Assembly: GCF_030548295.1 (NCBI RefSeq)
Contig: NZ_JAUOSB010000002.1
Location: forward strand, 188,001-252,000
DNA from: Wenyingzhuangia sp. 2_MG-2023
GTDB lineage: Bacteria; Bacteroidota; Bacteroidia; Flavobacteriales; Flavobacteriaceae
Reading direction: 5' to 3'
DNA length: 64,000 nt
In this document: piece by piece, positions 52,031-60,376 of the stretch
How the letters are laid out: each line of letters begins with the position of its first letter
How positions within the stretch are numbered: position 1 is the first letter of the stretch
The notes under the pieces: generated by a model
The model's input: only the letters and a program-made list of their open reading frames with translations
Databases searched by the model: none
Told to the model about the DNA's origin: nothing
Translations under genes and position numbers: made by a program

Positions 52031-52399
52031 TTAAAATAAGCTTCTTCTGTATTTTTCTTTAGCATCATACCTTAAATGGCATATCTGACACATTGCTTTT
52101 AATCTATCATCTTTAACCTCATGGTTTAGTTCATCGTGGTCTAAATGAGCAATAGTAATTACTACTTTTACTTCTTTGACTTTATCTTGCATCAACTCTC
52201 TTTCAGCGTCTTCTAAATTTCTAAACCAAATAGTTCTTTGTTTGTAATTTTTATCTATCCTAACGAAAAGTTTTATAGCGAAAACTATTTGTTTATGCTC
52301 TAGCCCACAACACTCACATTTGTTATTTGCTCTCTTCATTATTCTTGGCCTTATTTCTGAAAGCCAGTTTGGTGGATATTTTTTGTAGTCTATTGGCAT
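52031..52399 (-). CDS. HNH nuclease-like protein
   Basis: 122 aa. NNKCECCGLEH supplies the first C-x-x-C, VITIAHLDHDELNHEV the H-x-x-H element, and LKAMCQICHLRYDAKEK the second C-x-x-C plus H of an HNH fold. Widespread in Bacteroidota phages as 'HNH' gene of unknown role. The 5' neighbour region 52400-52462 has no gene. Confidence 0.78.
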   Translation of the reverse strand: MPIDYKKYPPNWLSEIRPRIMKRANNKCECCGLEHKQIVFAIKLFVRIDKNYKQRTIWFRNLEDAERELMQDKVKEVKVVITIAHLDHDELNHEVKDDRLKAMCQICHLRYDAKEKYRRSLF

Positions 52400-52462
52400 A
52401 TCTTTTAAAATTTAGCACAGATTAATTAACGTTTACTTACTTAATGTTGCGGGTTTTTCGTT

Positions 52463-52767
52463 TTACTCCATTACAGATACGCTACTAGGCTCATGTTCGG
52501 TGATATTAACACCCTTTCTTTTATCGTCATAAAATACTAAGGCTGATAAGTCGATACTATCCTCTGTGCTTATAGATTATTTAAATCAATTATTACGTTC
52601 TCTCCATCATCTTTCCACTCAACATATTCTAGGGTAGATTTAGGATCTGTTTTTTTAATCTGCACAAAACCTTTTAATACACCTTCTAAATCTTTTAGGA
52701 GTCTATCTACGTTTTCTTCTGTAGCGACTTTAGATAGGTCTTTTATGCTCTTAATTTTGTGTTTCAT
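52463..52767 (-). pseudogene. Hypothetical gene with probable frameshift at its 3' end
   Basis: The 65-aa frame (52570-52767, MKHKIKSIKDLSKVATEENV ... NVIIDLNNL) ends abruptly. Directly after its stop another frame without a start codon continues as ISTEDSIDLSALVFYDDKRK plus GVNITEHEPSSVSVME to the stop at 52463. Joined by a one-base change, they form one acidic protein of about 100 aa. Confidence 0.5.
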
Positions 52768-52951
52768 GGGAGTTTTTTAAAACAGCATCAACTTCATCAT
52801 CGCTTAGTTGTCCTGTGTTTGTATATCCTTTTCTAATTCCGTATTCAAGAACTTTTTTAACCTGTTGTTTGGTCATACTTTTACCTTTGTGGGTAAAAGC
52901 TTTATAACTTCTATTTATTTGCTCTAAGGCTCCTTTGATATCTGCGTTCAT
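52751..52951 (-). CDS. Hypothetical protein (66 aa)
   Basis: 66 aa, helical: MNADIKGALEQINRSYKAFT then KKVLEYGIRKGYTNTGQLSD with an HTH-like feel. It overlaps the next gene by 17 bp and is overlapped by the preceding stop (ATGA). No family known to me. Confidence 0.6.
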   Translation of the reverse strand: MNADIKGALEQINRSYKAFTHKGKSMTKQQVKKVLEYGIRKGYTNTGQLSDDEVDAVLKNSHETQN

Positions 52952-53691
52952 GGTTTTTTATATTCAATTTTTATATTATTTTCGTACCTAACTAAATCAC
53001 ATGATTCTTTATCTGTTAAAACTCCTTTTATATTAAAAGCACGATCTCTAATATATATAGGAGTAAGCATGTTTTTAATAAACTGATCTAGTGTTTTTAG
53101 TGCGTGTCTTGTTTTAGAATTAGAATACTCACCATGCTCTTCGTAGTCTTCTAGTTTTACATCAATAATTTTATTATTAAAATCATTTATTTTATCATAC
53201 CAAAACTGAACACCATATGTATCATTAAATTCTTCTGGGGTAATATCATCTGGAATATTTTGTTCTTTTTGAAACTCATTAAGAAGTATTTGAATTTGCT
53301 CATTTTCATAATCAGTTCTTTCAGAAGGATTTTCTAATTCTTTAATTAACAAATGGTTCTTCTTTCTTTCTTCTCTCTGTTTTTTTACCCAAAAACCACT
53401 ATGTATAAAATTATTCTGCAGGCGATATTCTCCAAACACAATAAAACTAACCCAACTAGAGTTTAAGCAAATTCTTATGGTATAATTTTTAACAGCAAAA
53501 TCCCAAGTACCACCATCTTTTAAATCATCTAATATTTTTGGAGGGCCAAATCTTCTAGATAGATAGAAATAAGTTTCAAAATACATATTGGAAGTTATCA
53601 GCCATGGATATTTATCATTTGGCTCAATACCCAATGCCTTGGCTACGGTATTTTGTAAAATATCGCTTTGTTGAAAAATATTGTATTTCAT
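52948..53691 (-). CDS. Hypothetical protein under operator control (247 aa)
   Basis: The ATG at 53691 (MKYNIFQQSDILQNTV) is chosen over the one at 53745, which lies within the promoter/operator region. 247 aa, soluble, mixed. No recognised domain. It is the first gene of the leftward cassette, with a TTCACTACAAAAA leader resembling that of the left element's array, and a TATTTTTG -7 element. Confidence 0.6.
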   Translation of the reverse strand: MKYNIFQQSDILQNTVAKALGIEPNDKYPWLITSNMYFETYFYLSRRFGPPKILDDLKDGGTWDFAVKNYTIRICLNSSWVSFIVFGEYRLQNNFIHSGFWVKKQREERKKNHLLIKELENPSERTDYENEQIQILLNEFQKEQNIPDDITPEEFNDTYGVQFWYDKINDFNNKIIDVKLEDYEEHGEYSNSKTRHALKTLDQFIKNMLTPIYIRDRAFNIKGVLTDKESCDLVRYENNIKIEYKKP

Positions 53692-53699
53692 TTGTCGTT

Positions 53700-53790
53700 T
53701 TTGTAGTGAATTCAAAAATACAAACAAATTGATGTTTTTTATCATTTAAACATCAATTATTTGATACTTTTTATTTATTATCTTTGTTAT
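53700..53790. promoter_or_regulatory. Divergent promoter region: palindrome and late promoter copy 2
   Basis: Leftward: TATTTTTG (minus, 53712-53719) and the TTCACTACAA leader. Centre: palindrome TTGATGTTT-TTTATCATT-AAACATCAA (about 53729-53755), then ATTTGAT. Rightward: 27 bp (53764-53790) identical to 41761-41787, with -7 element TATCTTTG. It separates the leftward cassette from the tail genes. Confidence 0.65.
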
Positions 53791-53814
53791 GATAATAATT
53801 TTTACCTATACAGA

Positions 53815-54501
53815 ATGTTAAACAGGCTATTCAATACAACAAAAACAATTGTAAACACCGATGGCAACGGTAATTTTAAGCCTAGTGATTTTAATTTAAT
53901 AGTATATAGCTCTGTTGTAGAAATGTACGAGGAATTATTTGAGGATGCTACAAAGCTATCTAACAGGCACAATAGAGGTCTTATTGGTGTAGATTTAGAA
54001 AATACTCTTGAAAAAAACAGGGAGAAACTAGAGCATTATTTAGAACCTAGTAAATCCATGGTTTACCAAAATGGTTCTTTCTTAATTCCTTCAGATTTAA
54101 GATATTTTGATTCTGTTCGATATAAATCTACAAGTATAGAAATGCTTAAAAGTTATAGGGAGTTTAATGAGATACAAGATGATGTTGGTATTGAGTACCC
54201 TGTAGGAATTAAGCAAGGTTTATCTATTAAAGTAGCTCCTGTTAGTATAAAGGATAATGTAGAAATATCCTACCTAAGAAACCCAAAATTAAATAAATGG
54301 ACCTATATACTTGTAGATGGAGTGGAAATGTTTAATCCAGATGCAAATGATTTCCAAGATGTAGACATTCATCCTGGAGAAGAACACAAGCTATTATTTA
54401 AAATCTTACTTAGATTCGGTATAAATCTAAAAGAAAAAGATTTACAGGAAATAGCACAAAGACACGAAGCACAAGATTTTAACCAAAAAATCACTAACTA
54501 A
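53815..54501 (+). CDS. Tail ring / head-tail connector protein
   Basis: The ATG at 53815 (MLNRLFNTTKTIVNT) follows the promoter; an upstream TTG start would run through it. 228 aa, helical first half and beta C-terminal half ending DVDIHPGEEHKLLFKILLRF plus GINLKEKDLQEIAQ, a pattern I associate with small tail-ring proteins of crAss-like podoviruses. First of three tail genes. Confidence 0.6.
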   Translation: MLNRLFNTTKTIVNTDGNGNFKPSDFNLIVYSSVVEMYEELFEDATKLSNRHNRGLIGVDLENTLEKNREKLEHYLEPSKSMVYQNGSFLIPSDLRYFDSVRYKSTSIEMLKSYREFNEIQDDVGIEYPVGIKQGLSIKVAPVSIKDNVEISYLRNPKLNKWTYILVDGVEMFNPDANDFQDVDIHPGEEHKLLFKILLRFGINLKEKDLQEIAQRHEAQDFNQKITN

Positions 54502-55328
54502 TGGAGCCTACACCTTTTGAATATCACACCAACAGAAAGCTAAACGGAAGCTACCAATACGTAAAACTATCTGAGATTGTAAAAGATTTTGTTAGAGAAT
54601 CCATGGACGATGATAGTTTGTTAAAAAACACAAGGAGATACCGAATTGTAGATTCTGCTAAGGCAGGGCTAAGAGAGTTAAATAAAAACGTAATTAACGA
54701 CATACGGTCTATTCAGTTTACGATTCCAGACAATCCTAGCTTTACGCTACCCAACGACTTTGTGAATAGCATTAGGGTATCTGTTTTAATTCTTGACGAA
54801 AAAAACAATAGTTATAGGCTGTACCCGCTAAACGGTAATAACGACATCAATACAGCAATTAGCTATTTGCAAACTAATGACAAAGAGCTTATTTACGATG
54901 GAAACGGAAATATATTGGCAGCAGATCATTTAAACACATACCACAAGCCGTATGTGCGTTACGAATTTGGTGAAGATGGTAACGGAACAAGTAAATATGG
55001 TGACTTTAAAATAGATAGTAGAAGGGGTAAAATATTCTTTAGCTCAGACTTATCTAACTCAGATGTAGTAATAGAATACAGGAGCGATGGGCTCTCTAAA
55101 AGTATTTATGAGGAAGACGAAATAAGCGTTCATAAAAACGCTATACAGGTTTTAAAAGATTGGATTTTTTACGACTTGATAAAATATAAAAGAGGAATTC
55201 CTCAGAATAGAATTAACTCAGCTCTGCTAAGATTCAAAACAACTAGACACGAAGCCAAAGTAGATTCAATGAAATTTAGTTTAGTGAATTTACAAAGAAC
55301 ATCAAGATCGACTAAGACATGGAAGTAA
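54501..55328 (+). CDS. Tail ring / tail tubular A-like protein
   Basis: 275 aa. The N-terminal 70 residues are helical (ARKLRRYRIVDSAKAGLREL-like), followed by a beta-rich portion (SFTLPNDFVNSIRVSVLILD) and a final helix (VHKNAIQVLKDWIFYDLIKY). This helix-beta-helix plan is that of gp11-type tail tubular/ring proteins. Start overlaps the preceding stop (TAATG); end overlaps the next gene by 10 bp. Confidence 0.6.
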   Translation: MEPTPFEYHTNRKLNGSYQYVKLSEIVKDFVRESMDDDSLLKNTRRYRIVDSAKAGLRELNKNVINDIRSIQFTIPDNPSFTLPNDFVNSIRVSVLILDEKNNSYRLYPLNGNNDINTAISYLQTNDKELIYDGNGNILAADHLNTYHKPYVRYEFGEDGNGTSKYGDFKIDSRRGKIFFSSDLSNSDVVIEYRSDGLSKSIYEEDEISVHKNAIQVLKDWIFYDLIKYKRGIPQNRINSALLRFKTTRHEAKVDSMKFSLVNLQRTSRSTKTWK

Positions 55329-58300
55329 GAAATACATTTGTAGGCGGTAAAATGGACCTTGACTCCGATGAAAGACTTATTCCAAAAGGCTTTTTTAGAG
55401 AAGCCCAGAATATAGACATCTTAAACAATAGTGAAGGGAACGTTGGAGCTATAAGAAAAATTAAAAGCAATAAATTAATTCTTTCTTTAGAGTTATCTAA
55501 CGCAAAGACTATAGGTTCTTATGGAGACTCTTCTAATGAAAATCTATATTTTTTTATTCATAGCGATTCTAAAGACTTAGTTGTTGAATACAATACGGAT
55601 TCAGATAGTCATACAGTGCTTTTAGAGTCTAACACAACTACAGGAGTATTAAATTTTAGTACTAACTTTCTTATTACAGGAATTGTAAAAATATATAATG
55701 AAGATTCTAAAAAAGATTTATTAGTCTGGACAGACAATAATAACCCTATTAGAATTATTAATATCTCAAGGTCCAAAACATATACTGTTGATGGTTTTAC
55801 AGAGGATGATATTTCTTTAATAAAAAAACCACCACTTAGAGCTCCTAATATTGGATATTCTTTTGAAAGTAATACTTCACTAGAATCTTTACAAGATAAG
55901 TTTATAGCTTTTGCGTATAGATACAAGTACATTGATGGCGAGTATAGTGCACTATCTTCATTTAGCTACTATGCGTTTGAGCCAAAAGATTTAAAGATAG
56001 ACTATAGTACTTTCGAGAACAAAGGAATGGTTAACGCTTTTAATGCTTATACCGTATCTATGAATACTGGGAGCCACAATGTAACAGATATTGAGTTAGT
56101 TTATAAAGAATCTGGATCCAACGCTGTTTACTTGATAGAAAGCTTTAACAAAGATAATCTTAACTTGAGTGATAATATTGAAGATGGCTTTAGTTTTAAA
56201 TTCTCTAACAACAAACTATATAGGCAGCTTGCCGAGGATGAGTTGTTTAGAAGGTTTGATAATGTTCCAAATAAAGCAGAATGTGTAGAGTATATTGGTA
56301 ACAGACTAGTATTCTCTAACTACGAAGAAGGTTTTGATCTTGTTGATAGTAATAATAATTCTATAGATGTTGATTTTAGAGTAGAATTAGAATCTAATGA
56401 GACTTTTGAAGAAGATATTCCTTTTACACTGAATACCACAAAAAGCATTAGTATAGATCTACAAAATCAAGACTTATCTAAAGGGAAAGTTATATCAATA
56501 TTGTTTGACTTAAAGAGTGAGGATGATGATTATTTCGGAAAATATAAAACACAAATAGATTTTTCATTAAATACAGACTACGACTCAGTAAGTGATCTTA
56601 CGAGTAGTGATGAATTTGTTTCTTTTATAACAGAGGTTCTTACAAACTCTTTTTCAAATACAGAAAACTCTATCCCTCCAGATAACTATACCACCAAAGA
56701 AGTAACTTCTTTTTCTTTTACATATAGTAGTCCGGATATTATAATTATAACTATTCCAAAAATAAAATACACCACAATAACAACTACAATTACTGTAGAA
56801 ACTACCGTGGTAACAAATACGACCGTTACTATTGACGGAGGTGAGCCAAGTACAACAACTGAGTCTGATACAGATACTATTGTATCAGACTCTACGGACA
56901 ATGTAACTATAATTGATTCTACAGAGACTACAACTGTAGTTAGTGATCCAGTAACAACTACAAATGAAGCTAGCGAGACTGTAGTTACCGTGATAGAAAC
57001 AATAACCACCGTAGTCACAACAGTCGGAGCCCCTACTATAACCTCTATAGAGTATGATGATTGGGTTTGGTCGGATTCTGAAAATGTATTTGTGAAAATA
57101 TCTAATTCTGGTGCAAACAGAAGTGTCAAAACAAATAGAGACTATGAATTAGGAATAATATACTTAGACGAATACAACAGATCATCGTCTGTTTTAACTT
57201 GTGAAAATAACGGTATTAGTGTAGCCCAATACTTGTCAGATTTTCAGAATAGATTTAAGGTGAAAATATACAACAAAGCCCCTGCTGATGCTGTAAGATA
57301 TAAGTTTGCAATAAAACAAAACAGATACACATATTACAATATTTTTGGACTTAATTTTTATGTTGACAAAGAGTATGTTTGGGTAAAACTAGAAGGAAGC
57401 GACAAAGACAAAGTTAAAACTGGAGATACTTTATTTGTTAAATCTGACACCTCTGGGATTATAGGTAAAACTACAGAAGTAAGAGTTTTGGAGGTTACTG
57501 TTCAAGAAGAGAACTTTATTACGGGTAACGCTTTTGATGAAGAAACTGGAGCTGTAGTTGTTGGAGGAGACAATGAAATTATAGAACCTGCAGGGACATA
57601 CATGAAAATTAAACCTTCTGGATTTAATATGGTCTATAATTCCAATACTTTTGACGAGGAAGAAGAACATATTGCAAGTCACAGCGGTTACCCTACAGTA
57701 ACTATTGCTCCAATTAGAAACAACCTTGCTTTAAAAATAAATAACAACGCATACATAAGAATACGTATTCAGTCTCATACAGAAAGAACAGGTAGATATA
57801 TAGATTATGAAACAGAACACGTTTCTAATAATTCATATGATAACTTTAGAGATTTTTACGCTAATGAAATCGGTTTTAGAGACTTGTATATTCCAGAGGA
57901 AGATAGAGGTGATCAAACAACAGAAAGTCAGAAATATATAAAAGTTTATGACGAAGGTACTGGAGTTAGATTTGAGACAGGTCTTGATGGAGGTGGTAAT
58001 AAAAGGAGAACTACTGATATCACTGTAACTGTTTTTTTTAGAAATCCAGAAAATGATACTGCCGATATTATATTTGAATCAAAACCTGTAGATGCCAACA
58101 TTAATGTTTTCTTTGAAACTTCCGAGGTATTTGATATTGTAAATGGGCTACATACTGGTAACGTAAATAATCAAACTACATCAACTCCTTCAGAAGTATT
58201 GTTAGGGTGGTTTAATTGCTATGTTATGGGTAATGGTATTGAGAGTATTTCTTACTTAGACGCTTTTAACGAAAATTATCTAAACATAGATTTAAGGCCA

Positions 58301-59554
58301 ACTACCACAACTATAGAGGAATTCTCTAAAAAAAGAAGATTTGCAGATTTAACAAACTCAGAACCTTACAATGAATCATCAAACTACAATGGTCTTAATG
58401 AATTTAATCTATATCGAATTAATTACAAAGATGATATAGATAAAAAATACGGACCAGTACATAAATTAATTGCTAGAGACACTAATTTGATCATTTTTCA
58501 AGAAGACAAAGTGTCTTATGTATTAATAAAGAAAAGTATTGTAACTAATGCAGACGGAACCACAAGTCTTACCACAACAGATAGTTTTTTCGGTAATCAG
58601 ATATCTTACAAAGGAGAGTTTGGTATAGGTAGTCAACCAGAGAGCATTGCTTTTAATGATTTTCATATTTACTGGATAGACAGCAAGAGAGGAGCTGCTC
58701 TAAGATTGAGCAATAGCGGTATTGATAAAATAACAACAGGTGTGAAAGGTTATTTTAGAGAGAAATTAAAAAGTTATAAAGGAAGAATTTTTGGAGCATA
58801 TGACCAAGAAAATGATCTTTACTTTGTTACTTTAGGAAATCAAAACTTATCATACTCACCTATCATTAAAGGATGGACCTCGTTTCATTCTTTTATTCCA
58901 GAAAACATGATAGGAGTTAATAGTTTGTTCTTTTCTTTTAAAAACGGAGACTTGTATAGACACAATGTCAACAATATTGGCTTTGGTGAATTCTATGGTA
59001 TTCAGTACAAATCTTTTGTTAAGACTGTTTTTAACGAAGCGAACAACCAGGATAAGATATACAAGACAATTACAACTGAAAGTAGTTCGCCTTGGGAAAC
59101 AATCTTGAAAACAAATTTAAGCAACAGTACAATTACTAAAAACGAATATAACAAACGTGAAAGTAGGTGGTTTGCATATACTCGTAAAAGCGAAGATTCT
59201 AGCAGTTTAGAAGGATCTACTCATGGTACTGGGATAATTCAAGATATAAACGGACTAGAGGTCGAGTTTAAGCTATTAAACGACATGATTAGTATTGGTG
59301 ATAAATTATATCAAGTTTATAATAATATTACAGATGAAATTGGAATTATAGACTCTATACAAGACAATAAAATAACTGTTAGTGCTTTTATTAACGCTCC
59401 TAATTTTGATGCTTTTTGCTTTGGTAAAAAAGATAGCAGAATAGAAGGTGCTGCTATGCGTGGATATGTACTAGAAGTTACTTTAGAAGATGATTCTGAA
59501 GATCAAAACGAACTATTTGCAGTAAGTTGTAATGTGGTTAAGAGTTATTTATAA
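55319..59554 (+). CDS. Tail nozzle / 'muzzle' protein with beta-propeller N-terminus
   Basis: 1411 aa. Residues 5-50 (NTFVGGKMDLDSDERLIPKG then FFREAQNIDI ... GNVGAIRKIKSN) match the conserved start of podoviral tail tubular B/gp12-type proteins: G-K-M-x-x-D-x-D-E-R-L-(I/L)-P-x-G-x-(Y/F)-R-(D/E)-A-x-N. Propeller-like strands follow to about 370; residues 455-590 are an extraordinarily Thr/Val-rich beta stretch; the C-terminal 350 residues return to propeller-like repeats. It probably forms the distal tail tube and closes it before ejection. Confidence 0.75.
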   Translation: MEVRNTFVGGKMDLDSDERLIPKGFFREAQNIDILNNSEGNVGAIRKIKSNKLILSLELSNAKTIGSYGDSSNENLYFFIHSDSKDLVVEYNTDSDSHTVLLESNTTTGVLNFSTNFLITGIVKIYNEDSKKDLLVWTDNNNPIRIINISRSKTYTVDGFTEDDISLIKKPPLRAPNIGYSFESNTSLESLQDKFIAFAYRYKYIDGEYSALSSFSYYAFEPKDLKIDYSTFENKGMVNAFNAYTVSMNTGSHNVTDIELVYKESGSNAVYLIESFNKDNLNLSDNIEDGFSFKFSNNKLYRQLAEDELFRRFDNVPNKAECVEYIGNRLVFSNYEEGFDLVDSNNNSIDVDFRVELESNETFEEDIPFTLNTTKSISIDLQNQDLSKGKVISILFDLKSEDDDYFGKYKTQIDFSLNTDYDSVSDLTSSDEFVSFITEVLTNSFSNTENSIPPDNYTTKEVTSFSFTYSSPDIIIITIPKIKYTTITTTITVETTVVTNTTVTIDGGEPSTTTESDTDTIVSDSTDNVTIIDSTETTTVVSDPVTTTNEASETVVTVIETITTVVTTVGAPTITSIEYDDWVWSDSENVFVKISNSGANRSVKTNRDYELGIIYLDEYNRSSSVLTCENNGISVAQYLSDFQNRFKVKIYNKAPADAVRYKFAIKQNRYTYYNIFGLNFYVDKEYVWVKLEGSDKDKVKTGDTLFVKSDTSGIIGKTTEVRVLEVTVQEENFITGNAFDEETGAVVVGGDNEIIEPAGTYMKIKPSGFNMVYNSNTFDEEEEHIASHSGYPTVTIAPIRNNLALKINNNAYIRIRIQSHTERTGRYIDYETEHVSNNSYDNFRDFYANEIGFRDLYIPEEDRGDQTTESQKYIKVYDEGTGVRFETGLDGGGNKRRTTDITVTVFFRNPENDTADIIFESKPVDANINVFFETSEVFDIVNGLHTGNVNNQTTSTPSEVLLGWFNCYVMGNGIESISYLDAFNENYLNIDLRPTTTTIEEFSKKRRFADLTNSEPYNESSNYNGLNEFNLYRINYKDDIDKKYGPVHKLIARDTNLIIFQEDKVSYVLIKKSIVTNADGTTSLTTTDSFFGNQISYKGEFGIGSQPESIAFNDFHIYWIDSKRGAALRLSNSGIDKITTGVKGYFREKLKSYKGRIFGAYDQENDLYFVTLGNQNLSYSPIIKGWTSFHSFIPENMIGVNSLFFSFKNGDLYRHNVNNIGFGEFYGIQYKSFVKTVFNEANNQDKIYKTITTESSSPWETILKTNLSNSTITKNEYNKRESRWFAYTRKSEDSSSLEGSTHGTGIIQDINGLEVEFKLLNDMISIGDKLYQVYNNITDEIGIIDSIQDNKITVSAFINAPNFDAFCFGKKDSRIEGAAMRGYVLEVTLEDDSEDQNELFAVSCNVVKSYL

Positions 59555-59560
59555 TAAAAA

Positions 59561-59583
59561 AACCTGTAGTGAGAATACAGGTT
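59561..59583 (+). terminator. Terminator of the tail operon
   Basis: AACCTGTA-GTGAGAA-TACAGGTT, 7 bp after the last tail gene. Confidence 0.8.
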
Positions 59584-59651
59584 TATAATAATAAGATAAT
59601 TGACAGGTAAACTTGTTTCTTGGAGGGATAAAGTTGAATAACAAATATAAT

Positions 59652-59689
59652 AAAAACAGCGAGATTATTCTTTGATCTCACTGTTTTTA
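59652..59689. terminator. Bidirectional terminator
   Basis: AACAGCGAGAT pairs with ATCTCACTGTT with one mismatch; A-run left and T-run right. It overlaps the stop of the leftward gene 59665-59805. Confidence 0.7.
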
Positions 59690-59805
59690 AAACACTTATT
59701 TGGTGGAGTAAAATATTTAGTCGTTTTTAATCTATATGTTAATTCGGATGTATGATATTTGTTTACTTCTTCTGTGTCAATTGTTTTTTTGGAATCAAAT
59801 TTCAT
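59665..59805 (-). CDS. Small hypothetical protein (46 aa)
   Basis: 46 codons, MKFDSKKTIDTEEVNKYHTS..., basic and soluble. It follows the 138-aa gene by 2 bp on the same strand, and a terminator overlaps its stop codon, so it is the last gene of the right-hand leftward cassette. Unknown family. Confidence 0.5.
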   Translation of the reverse strand: MKFDSKKTIDTEEVNKYHTSELTYRLKTTKYFTPPNKCFKNSEIKE

Positions 59806-59807
59806 AA

Positions 59808-60224
59808 TTAGTAAAGGTTTATGTTGCTTTTTTTTAGTCCGTAATCTATTGCAAAATTGATAGCTTCTAACAAAGAGGTTATAGCGTTAGATTTACATTT
59901 TTCTTCGTTATTATCTATATCATTGTAGTACAATTGAAGATCTTCGCTAAATTTTGGAAAGAAATATTTACCCCATAAATTAACTTCTGCAATATATTCA
60001 GAATCATAACTAGGAAATGATATTTCTGAACCATTAACTAAACCAGTTATGTCAAAATGATTTTCTGGTGGTGTTATCTCATGTATTCTAACTAAAGCAT
60101 TAATTTCTTTATCTACATTACATAATTCTATAACATATTGATATCCTATGTGTTTATCTGATTTAAAATAAACACCATTTATTAATTGATCTTTCGGGTA
60201 GTCTTTTGGAGTGAATTTACTCAT
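59808..60224 (-). CDS. Hypothetical protein (138 aa)
   Basis: 138 aa, soluble, mixed alpha/beta (MSKFTPKDYPKDQLINGVYF...). The final helix (AITSLLEAINFAIDYGLKKS) is amphipathic. No recognised domain. It begins 22 bp after the stop of the IS-interrupted gene. Confidence 0.6.
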   Translation of the reverse strand: MSKFTPKDYPKDQLINGVYFKSDKHIGYQYVIELCNVDKEINALVRIHEITPPENHFDITGLVNGSEISFPSYDSEYIAEVNLWGKYFFPKFSEDLQLYYNDIDNNEEKCKSNAITSLLEAINFAIDYGLKKSNINLY

Positions 60225-60245
60225 TACTCAATAATTTTAAATATT

Positions 60246-60323
60246 TTATTTTTCCCAAATCATTGGAATATTACCCACAGCAGTTACACCAATGGTGAAT
60301 TCTTTTTGGTAACTACTTACAAG
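60246..60323 (-). pseudogene. 3' fragment of a gene split by the IS1595-type element
   Basis: The minus strand reads LVSSYQKEFTIGVTAVGNIP plus MIWEK and a stop, in frame up to the element's end. It continues smoothly the 5' fragment at 62346-62477 (MEKIIKDIKHKF ... SEIKKEGNYI). Together they would form a protein of about 68 aa with a typical beta-hairpin end. Confidence 0.65.
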
Positions 60324-60341
60324 TTTACACCAAATAAAAAA

Positions 60342-60370
60342 TCAGCCCGACTAGTCTAATTTCGGGCTTT
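60342..60370 (-). terminator. Terminator of the passenger gene
   Basis: AGCCCGA-CTAGTCTAATT-TCGGGCT, with A-run and T-run; lies between the stop of the P63C gene and the element's left end. Confidence 0.8.
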
Positions 60371-60376
60371 TATTTT

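Noticed and set aside
56686-57129. Val-rich antisense frame of 147 codons opposite the nozzle gene
   Set aside because: Mirror of the Thr-rich repeat stretch of the sense gene; no promoter or start context.
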